Origin: Acidobacteriaceae bacterium | GTDB lineage: Bacteria; Acidobacteriota; Terriglobia; Terriglobales; Acidobacteriaceae | Direction: 5' to 3' | DNA: 64,000 nucleotides | Assembly: GCA_003134855.1 (NCBI GenBank) | Contig: PLCS01000008.1 | Location: forward strand, 310,001-374,000 | Shown here: positions 37,145-45,867 of the stretch, piece by piece | Layout: every line of letters starts with the position of its first letter | How positions within the stretch are numbered: the stretch's first letter is position 1 | Notes under the pieces: generated by a model | What the model was told of the DNA's origin: nothing | The model's input: only the letters and a program-made list of their open reading frames with translations | Databases searched by the model: none | Translations under genes and position numbers: made by a program

Positions 37145-37855
37145 ATGCGTAGATTTGTGATTTCGATCTTCTTCGCGGCGCTCATGATGAACGCCGCCTT
37201 CGCCAAAGAGAACTCCAACGACGATAAGAAGCCATACAAGATTTGGGGCGGAATGATGACCTTTCCGCTCGTGGTCACCTATGATGGCCCGGTTTTACCC
37301 CGAGAGAGCACCGCGATTCTGGTCATTGCCAAAGACACCAAAATCAACTCCATCGACGGCATCCGGGTCGACGATCAGGGCCAGTGGGTGAATTTTCTGA
37401 AGAATCCTACCGGCAACTCCAATATTGTGCAACTGCTGCCGGGAAGGCACGCGATCGGCATCTCCTACGAGACCAAGATTTTCCAGGGCAGTCTCTACCT
37501 TGTCTCCAGCGAGTTCTACTTCGAGGTGGCCTTTGAGGCCGCGCCGGGCCACGTCTATCTGGCGAATTCCAACGGAAGCGCGAAGATGACCACCGCATGG
37601 CGCAAGCCGACGACCGTCGAGGGGAGCTTCACTCCGCGCATCACGGAAATCACCGCCGAACTCGACGAAAAAGAAAATCACAATCTCGACGGCTCTTTCA
37701 AAAACCTCAATAAGATTTACCGCATCTCGGATTGGTTGGCAGCGCGCCAGAAGGCGGCCAGCGAAGGGCACTTGAGGGGGAAAGCCGAAAGCCAGACGCT
37801 GGGAGCAGATGCCGCGAAGAACAATAGTTTTCTCTCCGGTCCGACTGAAAAATAA
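37145..37855 (+). CDS. Secreted protein of unknown function between rpoD and dnaG
   Basis: 236 residues. ATG at 37145 is preferred because GGAGG stands five bases before it and a signal peptide (MRRFVISIFFAALMMNAAFA) follows. The mature protein is beta-rich with YDGPVLPRESTAILVIAKDT, the start of a domain that in other proteins lists a cell-envelope or transport-related sensor, followed by VQLLPGRHAIGISYE and a polar C-terminal tail. I do not recognise a named family. It is inverted relative to the flanking dnaG and rpoD genes and ends 14 bases from the dnaG stop. Confidence 0.75.
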   Translation: MRRFVISIFFAALMMNAAFAKENSNDDKKPYKIWGGMMTFPLVVTYDGPVLPRESTAILVIAKDTKINSIDGIRVDDQGQWVNFLKNPTGNSNIVQLLPGRHAIGISYETKIFQGSLYLVSSEFYFEVAFEAAPGHVYLANSNGSAKMTTAWRKPTTVEGSFTPRITEITAELDEKENHNLDGSFKNLNKIYRISDWLAARQKAASEGHLRGKAESQTLGADAAKNNSFLSGPTEK

Positions 37856-37869
37856 ACTGGCGGGGCTAA

Positions 37870-39654
37870 CTACCGCTCCGGCGGTCTCTGGTTGTGCAAC
37901 TGGCGCAGCGCGCGGTCCAGATCGAGCTTTTGCTGGGTCAGCACGGCCAGCTCGGCAAAGTCGCCACGGCGCTCAGCCTCGGCGATCAGCTCGCGCAGTT
38001 CGCGCTGGCGGCGCACGATGGCCCGCTCGTGAATCTCCTGGATGGCGCTCTGTACCTCGCTCTCCTCGGGCGGCTTGGTCTCGGCCAGCAGCGTCTCGGC
38101 CAGCAAAGCCCGCTGCGCCTCATCGTCGACCACGTCCATCGGGTCGCGAGCCTGGCGGGCAGCCAGCGCCTGCAACGCCGCGAAGACGCCCAAATGCTCA
38201 AACCACGCGGGCTGCTCAGCCAGCGCCCGTGCGGCCAGCCCGCGAGCGCGCTCGTTCTCCAGATCGTCGATGGCCAGCGCCCGCAGCAGCACCCGCTCGA
38301 CCTCGGTCAGCGCCGTGGCCCGCGTCTCGATGTGGTCGCGCCGGCGCAGCGCGGCCTGGCGCAGCTCTTCTCTGAGAACAGCGGAGTCGATGCCTAGCTT
38401 CTGCGCGGCGTCGTGGGCAAACTGGTCGCGGGCGAGCTTCTCCGGCATGCGGCGAATATGCGGCAGCAGGAAGTTCATCGCCTTCACCTTCTGCTCGGAG
38501 CTGGCGCCGGGGAAGGCCAGCCGCGCCCGCTCGATCAGGTAGTCGGCCTGCCGCCGCGCGCCGCGCAACGCTGCCGTGTAGGCCTCCACGCCCCGCTCGC
38601 GGATGTAGCGGTCGGGGTCGAGGCCGCCGTCCAGAGTGACGATCTTGATGTTGAAGCCCTCCTCGGTGAGCAGGGCGATGGACTTCTCGGCGGCATTCGA
38701 GCCGGCGGCGTCGGGATCGAAGTTGACGACCACCTGCGAGGTATGCCGTTTGAGAATCGCCACCTGCTGTTCGGTGAAAGCCGTTCCGCTGGTGGCAATC
38801 ACGTTCTGTATCCCGCGCAGATAGACCGAGATGCAGTCCATCTGTCCTTCCACCAGCAGGGCAAACTCAAGCTGGCGAATCGCCGCGCGCGCCTTGTCCA
38901 GATTGAAGAGGACCAGACTTTTTGAATACAGCGGCGTCTCCGGCGAGTTGATGTACTTGGCGCCGGCCTTGTCGCCCGTCTCCAGCGTCCGCGCCGTGAA
39001 GGCGATCACGCGGCCGCTCTCGTTGCAGATGGGGAAGGTCACCCGCTTGCGGAAGCGGTCGTAGATCGGGCCTTGCGAGCCGTCGCCTTGTTCTTTGGAA
39101 CTAAAGAGGCCGCTGGCTCTCAGCGTCTCGTTGTCGGCCATGCCGCTCAGCCGGTCCCTCAGCGCGTTGAAGCTGTCGGGCGCGTACCCGATGCGGAAGG
39201 CTTTAATCCCTTCCGGCGTCAGTCCGCGCCCGGCCAGGTACTCGCGGGCAATAGCGCCCTCCGGCCCGCGCATCTGCTCCTCGAACCACGCGGTTGCGGT
39301 CTCGTGCAGCTCCAGCAGCTTGGCCCGCTGGCGCGCTCCGGCAGCCTCTTCCGGCGAGGAGAACTCGCGCTTGGGCAGCGGAATGCCGCACTTACCCGCG
39401 ACGATGCGCACAGCCTCGGGAAAGCCGACGTTCTCAATCTTCGCCACAAACGAAAAAACGTCGCCCGAAGCCTGGCAGCCGAAGCAGTGGTAGAACTGCC
39501 GCACCGCATGGACAGAGAACGACGGCGACTTTTCCTTGTGGAAGGGGCAGAGCCCGGTGTAGTTCTGCGCGCCCGCCTTGCGCAGCCGGATGTAGCCCTC
39601 GATCACCTTGACGATGTCGGCCTGCTGCTTCACGGTTTGGGAGAAGTCGATCAC
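37870..39654 (-). CDS. dnaG: DNA primase DnaG
   Basis: 594 residues from GTG. N-terminal CHC2 zinc finger (CPFHKEKSPSFSV...FYHCFGCQASGD), the RNA-polymerase-like core with the TOPRIM elements LLVEGQMDCIS, VNFDPDAAGSNAA and GLDPDRYI, and a C-terminal helical region that would contact DnaB. Length matches bacterial primases. In many bacteria rpsU-dnaG-rpoD form one operon; here dnaG and rpoD keep direction and neighbourhood but are split by an inverted gene. Confidence 0.96.
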   Translation of the reverse strand: MIDFSQTVKQQADIVKVIEGYIRLRKAGAQNYTGLCPFHKEKSPSFSVHAVRQFYHCFGCQASGDVFSFVAKIENVGFPEAVRIVAGKCGIPLPKREFSSPEEAAGARQRAKLLELHETATAWFEEQMRGPEGAIAREYLAGRGLTPEGIKAFRIGYAPDSFNALRDRLSGMADNETLRASGLFSSKEQGDGSQGPIYDRFRKRVTFPICNESGRVIAFTARTLETGDKAGAKYINSPETPLYSKSLVLFNLDKARAAIRQLEFALLVEGQMDCISVYLRGIQNVIATSGTAFTEQQVAILKRHTSQVVVNFDPDAAGSNAAEKSIALLTEEGFNIKIVTLDGGLDPDRYIRERGVEAYTAALRGARRQADYLIERARLAFPGASSEQKVKAMNFLLPHIRRMPEKLARDQFAHDAAQKLGIDSAVLREELRQAALRRRDHIETRATALTEVERVLLRALAIDDLENERARGLAARALAEQPAWFEHLGVFAALQALAARQARDPMDVVDDEAQRALLAETLLAETKPPEESEVQSAIQEIHERAIVRRQRELRELIAEAERRGDFAELAVLTQQKLDLDRALRQLHNQRPPER

Positions 39655-39884
39655 GGGATAGTCTATATTGAGGATAAGGCCAGCAACTGGTGCACAGGGA
39701 AAGTCGTGGAAAGCGAAGCGGATTCAGAGCAGCTTATTCCTGAGACGCTTCCTCAAAGACCGAAGCGAATCTCGTTGCTACCGGTTCAGTCCTAAATGAG
39801 TCAAACGATTCTGAGTGCCCATCCTGAATGAAAGTCAAGTGCTCTATAGAAACCGTAGACAAGAGCGTTGCGTATCTTGAAAGC

Positions 39885-42236
39885 ATGAAGCTCAAAGCTT
39901 TGGGGATAGTGGTGTGTCTGGGGATGATTGCCTGTGCGTCTTCAGCCGCGCAGAGCAACAAGCCGGGTGTAACTCCGGCGCAGATACCCAAGGCGCAACC
40001 CGCCCGCGACTATCGCGTGCCGTTGCTCACCGAAGGATTGAAGCTTTCGGACTTCGCCGGCATGAAGCCCCGGCCGGAGCTGAAAGACAAGCTGCTGAAG
40101 ATTACTGGTTTTATTCAGAATTCGCCGAGCGACGGAAAGCCGGCTACCGAAGAGACGGAGGTCTGGCTTGGGCATACAAAGAGCACATTCTATCTTGTGT
40201 TTATCTGCTACGACCATCACGCGGACCAGATTCGCGGACATCTGGCGCGCCGCGAAAATATCCTGAGCGATGACAACGTTTCGGTGCTCTTCGATCCCTT
40301 TCAGGATCACCGCAAGGGCATTCTCTTCACGGTGAATCCGGTTGGCGTGCAAGCCGACGCGGCATGGACCGAAAACCAGAACCAGGACTACAGCTACGAT
40401 CAGGTCTGGGATTCGGAGGGTCAAGTGACGCGCGACGGATGGATGGCGCTGATGGCCATTCCCTTTCGCAGCCTTCGCTTTCGCCCCGGCGGCTCGGACT
40501 GGGGCGTAGTCTTCGCGCGCAACTTCCCGCGCAATAGCGAGACAGACTTCTGGCCGCGCGTCGCAGCCAACATCTCCGGCGTTCTTACCCAGGAAGAAAC
40601 GCTGAAAGGCATTGAGGGTGTGACAGGCTCGCACAACATACAAATCAATCCCTATGTGCTGGCCCAAAACGAACGAACGCTTGAGACTCTGGACCCGCTG
40701 ACACCATACTTCAGCTCGCGCCACCTGGAAGCCACCGCGGGCGGCGAGTTCAAGGCCGTTCTCAAGGACAAGATCGTCTTCGATGCCACCGTAAACCCGG
40801 ACTTCAGCGACATCGAATCCGACCAGCCGCAGTTTACCGTTAACCAGCGCTATCCGGTGTATTTTCCTGAGTTGCGCCCGTTTTTTCTGGAAAACGCCAA
40901 CTTCTTCACCACACCCTCGCCGCTTACCCTGCTCTACACCCGCAACATCGTGCATCCGGAGTACGGGGCGCGCCTGACCGGCAAGCTGGGCCACACCAAC
41001 ATCGGCCTGCTGGCGATCGATGACCGGGAGCCCGGCGAGACCGTCAGCCCCGGTGACCCGCTCTACAAGAAACGCGCAACCATCACCGTGGGGCGCGTCT
41101 CCCAGGATCTCGGCAAGGGGTCGAGCATCGCCGCGCTCTATACCGATTACGAATTCGGCCAGGGATGGAACCGCATCGGCGGAGTCGATACTCTCGTGCG
41201 CTTCAACGACAAGTGGACGGCCGTGGCGCAATGGGTGGAAAGCTCGACCAAGGGTACCGTTGATAGCGGCAATCCTCCCACCTATTCCGCCGGACCAACG
41301 TGGAACACGAGTGTAAGTCGCTCCGGGCACGCCTTCAACTACAATTCGAATTTCCAGGATTTCAGCACCGGCTTTCAAACCCTGCTGGGTTTCATCCAGT
41401 CCTCTAATATTCGCAGCGGGCATACTTATGCTGGATATCAGTGGTTTCCAAAGCATAAAAAAATACAAATCTTTGGACTGGAAACGAACCAGAACATCGC
41501 CTTCAACCATCAGGGCGACCGCGTCTACCACTACTCTAACTTCGATCCTTTTTTTACTTTCCCGCGCAACTTCGTCTTCGCGCCGATCATAGGCCAGAGC
41601 TCCGACACGGTGGGACCGCCCAGTTATCCTGTATTGACAAAATACAAGAACTTCACTGAAAATTACGGAGGTATTACCGCGCGGGGCGCACCCTACCCGC
41701 AGCTCAACTTCAACATCAACGCCTTCCGCAGCGGCAATGTGAACTATAACCCCGTTACAGGACAACCGCCTTCGCTGTTGAACCAGGAGACGGCGCAGGT
41801 CTATGTTACCTTGCAGCCCATCCGGCAACTGACCGCCGATAACATCTATCTGCTGGATCGCGACCACTCAGTCGCCGATGGCGCGTTTGTCTACGAGGTC
41901 CAGACCTTCCGCACCAAGGTCAATTATCAATTCACGCGGGCGATGTCAGCGCGCGTCATCGTGGAGTATGACTCGACGCTGGCCAATCCCGCGGAGACCT
42001 CGCTCAAACGGACCAGGCAGATCGGCACCGAGGCGCTCTTCACCTGGCTTCCGCATCCCGGCACTGCGGTCTATATCGGCTATAACAATGACTTGCAAAA
42101 TCTGGCCCCGTCATTCTGCAATCGCTTGCCCGACGGAGCCTGCGATCCCGATAATACGGTCGCGCCGCGGTCTACAAACTTCCTGAACGATGGCAAGCAG
42201 ATCTTCGTGAAGGCATCCTATCTATTCCGCTTTTAA
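39885..42236 (+). CDS. DUF5916 outer-membrane-type protein with N-terminal CBM9-like domain
   Basis: 783 residues from ATG at 39885, where a signal peptide (MKLKALGIVVCLGMIACASSAAQ) begins; an in-frame ATG 57 bases upstream lacks one. Residues about 60-220 resemble the CBM9-like domain (TEVWLGHTKSTFYLVFICYD, VSVLFDPFQDHRKGILFTVNP, RDGWMALMAIPFRSLRF). The rest is a DUF5916 region with VDATVNPDFSDIESDQPQF-like sequence and alternating strands ending in SYLFRF, a terminal aromatic as in outer-membrane barrels. The family is common in Acidobacteriota and Bacteroidota; its function is not established. Confidence 0.82.
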   Translation: MKLKALGIVVCLGMIACASSAAQSNKPGVTPAQIPKAQPARDYRVPLLTEGLKLSDFAGMKPRPELKDKLLKITGFIQNSPSDGKPATEETEVWLGHTKSTFYLVFICYDHHADQIRGHLARRENILSDDNVSVLFDPFQDHRKGILFTVNPVGVQADAAWTENQNQDYSYDQVWDSEGQVTRDGWMALMAIPFRSLRFRPGGSDWGVVFARNFPRNSETDFWPRVAANISGVLTQEETLKGIEGVTGSHNIQINPYVLAQNERTLETLDPLTPYFSSRHLEATAGGEFKAVLKDKIVFDATVNPDFSDIESDQPQFTVNQRYPVYFPELRPFFLENANFFTTPSPLTLLYTRNIVHPEYGARLTGKLGHTNIGLLAIDDREPGETVSPGDPLYKKRATITVGRVSQDLGKGSSIAALYTDYEFGQGWNRIGGVDTLVRFNDKWTAVAQWVESSTKGTVDSGNPPTYSAGPTWNTSVSRSGHAFNYNSNFQDFSTGFQTLLGFIQSSNIRSGHTYAGYQWFPKHKKIQIFGLETNQNIAFNHQGDRVYHYSNFDPFFTFPRNFVFAPIIGQSSDTVGPPSYPVLTKYKNFTENYGGITARGAPYPQLNFNINAFRSGNVNYNPVTGQPPSLLNQETAQVYVTLQPIRQLTADNIYLLDRDHSVADGAFVYEVQTFRTKVNYQFTRAMSARVIVEYDSTLANPAETSLKRTRQIGTEALFTWLPHPGTAVYIGYNNDLQNLAPSFCNRLPDGACDPDNTVAPRSTNFLNDGKQIFVKASYLFRF

Positions 42237-42319
42237 GCCTGGTTTACGGCCACCCCGATCCCTGTTGCAACGAATATCTCCTCCGCGCATCCAATATCTG
42301 TAAGGCAGAGGAGGTTCCC

Positions 42320-43237
42320 ATGTCGCTTCGCCCAGTGAAGCAGATTCTTACAACCAAACCCACCGTCGAGGGCGCGGGCGTGAAGTTGCAGCGCGCCTTC
42401 GGCTTCGGAAAGAGCGCCGACTTCGATCCCTTTCTGCTGCTGGACGACTTCCGCAGCGACAATCCGGCGGACTATCTGGCTGGATTCCCCTGGCATCCCC
42501 ACCGGGGAATCGAGACCATCACCTACGTGCTGGCCGGCGAGGTGGCGCACGGCGACAGCCTGGGCAACAAAGGCCGCATGACCGCCGGCGATGTGCAATG
42601 GATGACCGCGGGCAGCGGAATCCTGCATCAAGAAATGCCCAAAGGCGACGCCGCTGGCCGTATGCACGGCTTTCAGCTCTGGGCCAATCTGCCCGCCTCG
42701 CTGAAGATGACCGACCCGCGCTACCAGGACATTCCGGCCAGCGCGATCCCGGAGGTGACCGAGGATGACGGCGCACGGGCGCGGGTGATCTGCGGCGAGT
42801 TCTGGGGCCAAAAGGGGCCGGTCGAGGGCGTGGCGACCGAATCCAATGTGGCCGCGCGCTACGTGGACATTTCGATCCCGCCCGGCAAGCGCAAGCGGAT
42901 CGCGGTGGAGACGACGCGCAACGCCTTCGCTTATGTCTTCGCCGGAGCGGGCAGCTTCCGCGACGCCTCGGCGCCTCAGGCCGTTCTGACCGAGTCGGCG
43001 GTAGACCCCAACGCAACCCCGGTCTACGACGCCAGGAACCACTCGCTGGTGCTCTTTGATCGCGGCGACGAGATCGTCGTTCAGGCCGGCCCTGAGGGCA
43101 TCCGCTTCCTGCTCGTCTCCGGCCAGCCGCTGGAGGAGCCGGTGGCCTGGTACGGACCGATTGTGATGAATACCGAGGAGGAACTGCGGCAGGCCGTGAG
43201 CGAGTTGCACAATGGCAGCTTTATCCGGCACAAGTGA
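42320..43237 (+). CDS. Pirin-family cupin protein
   Basis: 305 residues, GGAGG six bases before the ATG. The N-terminal cupin has the pirin metal site: HPHRGIET (two His) and SGILHQEM (His and Glu). FQLWANLPASLKMTDPRYQDI is the usual linker, and the C-terminal pirin domain follows. Bacterial pirins bind iron; some have quercetin dioxygenase activity, others affect metabolic enzymes. Which applies is unknown. The 3' end overlaps the convergent gluQ stop by 17 bases. Confidence 0.92.
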   Translation: MSLRPVKQILTTKPTVEGAGVKLQRAFGFGKSADFDPFLLLDDFRSDNPADYLAGFPWHPHRGIETITYVLAGEVAHGDSLGNKGRMTAGDVQWMTAGSGILHQEMPKGDAAGRMHGFQLWANLPASLKMTDPRYQDIPASAIPEVTEDDGARARVICGEFWGQKGPVEGVATESNVAARYVDISIPPGKRKRIAVETTRNAFAYVFAGAGSFRDASAPQAVLTESAVDPNATPVYDARNHSLVLFDRGDEIVVQAGPEGIRFLLVSGQPLEEPVAWYGPIVMNTEEELRQAVSELHNGSFIRHK

Positions 43238-44207
43238 GGCTAGGGCCTGTCAGAATCTGCTCGGGCGTCAACCCTTGCTCGCGCAGCACGCGCAGGCTGA
43301 GCGCGTCGTGGCGCTTGGCCAGCCGTTTGCCCTTCGAGTCCACCACCAGCCGGCAGTGGAACCAGGCCGGATTCTCGAAGCCCAGCGCGCGGTTGAGCAG
43401 AATCTGCCGCGCCGTGGACTTGAGCAGGTCCTCGCCCCGCACAACCTCGGTGATCTTCATTGCCGCGTCGTCGGCCACGCAGGCCAGCTGGTAACTCGGA
43501 ATGCCATCGCGCCGCCAGACGACAAAGTCGCCAAAGTCGCGGCCCGCCACAAACCGCTGCGGCCCGAGATTCCCATCCACGAACTCGACAGCCTCGCCGT
43601 CGGGGACGCGGAAGCGCCAGTTGAAGCTGCCCGGCTCCTCCATCCCTTTTGCAAAAGAATCCTGAGCCGGATAGGAGGGAACATCCCCGTGCCCCATCCA
43701 TTTCGCGTATTTTGCGAAATGGGTGGGAAACCTTGAGCCCCAATCAGCTTCATTCCGGCACGTTCCCGGATAGACCGGTTCGTCGTCCAGCGGCTCCTGC
43801 TCTTGATTGCCGCCCTCATGAGGAGCGCTCAGCGCGGCCTCCAAGTCCCGGCGCGAGCAGCGGCAGGGGTAAATGAATCCGCCCAGCAGCAGCTTCCGCC
43901 ATGCAGCAAGATAGATCGCCGGCCGTTCGCTCTGCGCGTAGGGCGCATAAGGCCCGCCCAAATCCGGCCCTTCGTGCCAGCGAATGTCCAGCCAGCGCAG
44001 GTCTTCCAGCGCGGCTTCGGCATAGACGGTGCGGCTGCGGTCGGGGTCCAGGTCTTCCATGCGCATCACCAGCACGCCGCCCGCCTCGCGCGCCCGCTCA
44101 TAAGCCGTCCAGAAGGTGCGCGCGTGGCCCACATGCAGATAGCCCGTGGGCGAGGGAGCAAGCCGCCCGCGATAGTTTGGCGCCGGAGTTGAAAAACCAC
44201 TGCTCAT
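43221..44207 (-). CDS. gluQ: Glutamyl-Q tRNA(Asp) synthetase with in-frame palindrome insertion
   Basis: 328 residues from ATG at 44207; an in-frame ATG at 44228 is equally possible because neither has a strong Shine-Dalgarno. The protein is a short GluRS paralogue: RLAPSPTGYLHVGHART (HIGH motif HVGH), VLVMRMEDLDPDRS, zinc-type CRCSRRDLE with YPGTC, and the KMSKS-like KGKRLAKRH. It lacks the anticodon-binding domain, as GluQ-RS does, and would glutamylate queuosine of tRNA-Asp. About 45 residues absent from typical members lie between YPGTCR and WRFRVP, and a REP-like palindrome encodes part of them (HFAKYAKWMGHG). The frame stays open, so the enzyme may still work. Confidence 0.88.
   Translation of the reverse strand: MSSGFSTPAPNYRGRLAPSPTGYLHVGHARTFWTAYERAREAGGVLVMRMEDLDPDRSRTVYAEAALEDLRWLDIRWHEGPDLGGPYAPYAQSERPAIYLAAWRKLLLGGFIYPCRCSRRDLEAALSAPHEGGNQEQEPLDDEPVYPGTCRNEADWGSRFPTHFAKYAKWMGHGDVPSYPAQDSFAKGMEEPGSFNWRFRVPDGEAVEFVDGNLGPQRFVAGRDFGDFVVWRRDGIPSYQLACVADDAAMKITEVVRGEDLLKSTARQILLNRALGFENPAWFHCRLVVDSKGKRLAKRHDALSLRVLREQGLTPEQILTGPSLTCAG
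43693..43727. repeat. REP-like palindrome inside the gluQ coding region
   Basis: Two 14-base arms (CCCATCCATTTCGC and GCGAAATGGGTGGG) pair with a single mismatch around the 7-base loop GTATTTT, preceded by GTGCC. The element at 53829-53859 has the same plan, loop and flank. It lies wholly within gluQ and is read through in frame. Confidence 0.8.
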
Positions 44208-44599
44208 CCTGGCTATAAGTGTACTCATTCGCGTGGCGAATTCCCGAATGCGCTTCCGCCGTTCCCGCAAAGCCGCTTGCCGCAATTTCGCATCACAGTT
44301 TACGCGAAGGTCTGTTTGCATAAACCCAGAATTTCACGGAAACTGATCAGGAATAGACCCCCGGCTTAGAAGGCCGGGGGTTGAATGGAGCCACGGTGGC
44401 ACAAATCAGGATCGTGTCCGAATTGGAGACTAACCGCTCGCACGCCGAATCATCCGGAGAATTCTACGTTGCACAGGGATTTGATAGACTCTGGTCAAGA
44501 CGCAAACTCGACGACAGTCGAACGTACATGAAATCATCTCTTTTGAAGTGACCGCTGCGAACGCCCTGGGGCTCGCCAGCCTTCCTGAGGAGCCTTTGG
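44208..44599. other. Intergenic stretch between divergent gluQ and lepB
   Basis: About 390 bases containing alternative gluQ starts (to 44321), a strong GC-rich palindrome at 44358-44380 and the lepB promoter and ribosome site. No further gene is visible. Confidence 0.5.
44358..44380. repeat. GC-rich palindrome
   Basis: CCCCCGGC and GCCGGGGG pair perfectly around TTAGAAG, followed by TTGAATGG and a small GCCAC-G-GTGGC hairpin. It lies between two divergent genes, so it is not a terminator of either; it looks like another interspersed hairpin. Confidence 0.6.
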
Positions 44600-45433
44600 A
44601 TGAGTCCAGCGACGAAGATTTCTTCTGTTTCAACGAAGCCCGCAGCTTCCGCCAACATCAATCGGGAAGAGACTCCTTTCGAGGCGCTGGCCAGCATTTG
44701 CTCGGTGCTAGTGGTGGGCCTGTTCATTCTCACATTTCTGGGTCAGAACATGGTAATTCCTTCGGGATCGATGGAGAAGACCCTGTTGGTGGGCGACCAC
44801 CTGTTGGTTGACCACATCACGCTGGCCCCACCGGCCAAGTGGATGCCGCTGGTTCACTACCGCGAACCGCAACGCGGCGATATCATGGTGTTTTTCAAGC
44901 CCGTCAATCAGCCTGGTATTGATGCCACTGACGCCGACGGAACACCACAATACACAAAACTGGTGAAGAGGTTGATTGGCGTACCGGGAGATCATATTCA
45001 TCTACGCAACGGCATTGTGATTGTTAATGGTGTTGCACAGCCCGTGGGATTTGCGCAGCCGACAACGACGGATAACTTCAACGAGTTCCTCGACGATTTC
45101 CCCGCAGTACCTCCAGCCGAGGTGCCTGGGTCAGCAGAGTTGTGGGCCGTGACTTTCTCGAGTTATATCCAGGACGGCGACCTAGTGGTTCCACCCGGCA
45201 TGTATTTCATGATGGGCGACAACCGGCACAACAGCCTGGACTCGCGCTACTGGGGCTTCGTGCCGCGCGCTAACATACTTGGCCGTCCGCTTTTCAACTA
45301 TTGGTCGTTCGAGGCCGCAGACGGGCAACTTGAACAAACAGGATTCGGTCACAAGCTCGCGTGGATCGGCCACGTTCTGGTGCATTTCTTCCCAGACACG
45401 CGCTGGAAACGCACTTTCCACGTTGTTCGTTGA
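44600..45433 (+). CDS. lepB: Signal peptidase I
   Basis: 277 residues, GAGGAG seven bases before the ATG at 44600. One transmembrane helix (ASICSVLVVGLFILTFLG, about 31-48) precedes the catalytic Ser 57 in VIPSGSMEKTL. The catalytic Lys lies in KLVKRLIGVPGD, and box E is MMGDNRHNSLDSRYWGFV. It cleaves signal peptides at the outer face of the inner membrane, which matters for the many exported enzymes of this genome. Confidence 0.95.
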   Translation: MSPATKISSVSTKPAASANINREETPFEALASICSVLVVGLFILTFLGQNMVIPSGSMEKTLLVGDHLLVDHITLAPPAKWMPLVHYREPQRGDIMVFFKPVNQPGIDATDADGTPQYTKLVKRLIGVPGDHIHLRNGIVIVNGVAQPVGFAQPTTTDNFNEFLDDFPAVPPAEVPGSAELWAVTFSSYIQDGDLVVPPGMYFMMGDNRHNSLDSRYWGFVPRANILGRPLFNYWSFEAADGQLEQTGFGHKLAWIGHVLVHFFPDTRWKRTFHVVR

Positions 45434-45867
45434 ACCGAAATTGTAAGATCCCGATTTGATCTTGGTGCGCTCCGGTCGTATGACCGGCTACTCGGAAGTT
45501 ACCAGTTGATAAACCCCTCACCGAGTGCGGTTTGGGGCGCAAAGGGTAAGTATTGACCCACGACAGCCTCCCCTTGTTTCCAAAGGCTTACATGGGTCAA
45601 ATGTCAAGGCCAAATTCAAAGCCCCAGGTTATAGCGGCCTGCTTCTCAAAACTTGCCCAATTCTGCCGGGCGATTCGATCATCGCAGACTGAAGGCAATT
45701 GGGATCAAGCAATGTCGATATTTATTACAGGGTGTTTTGGCAAGAACCTCATGCATCCTCTCGATAAATAGAGAGTTACGCGGGGTCAATGATCCTGGAT
45801 TGTTGCCAAATCGCCGATTCACTCAGCGAGTATCTGTCCATCTGCCAGGGCTGGATTTTGCCGTCGG
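45434..45867. other. Intergenic stretch, no gene seen
   Basis: 434 bases between lepB and the stop of dinB (convergent), less GC-rich than the genes. The longest open frame (45553-45771) lacks a Shine-Dalgarno and any family resemblance. I see no hairpin with a T-run and no RNA gene. Confidence 0.5.

Noticed and set aside
36772..37152. 126-residue frame upstream of the secreted protein gene
   Set aside because: The composition is not protein-like, and the better-supported start at 37145 has its own Shine-Dalgarno in another frame.
44358..44380. Terminator
   Set aside because: The stem is strong, but it lies between two divergent gene starts and no T-run follows on either strand.
45553..45771. 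72-residue open frame after lepB
   Set aside because: There is no Shine-Dalgarno, family pattern or membrane segment, and the sequence looks like non-coding spacer.
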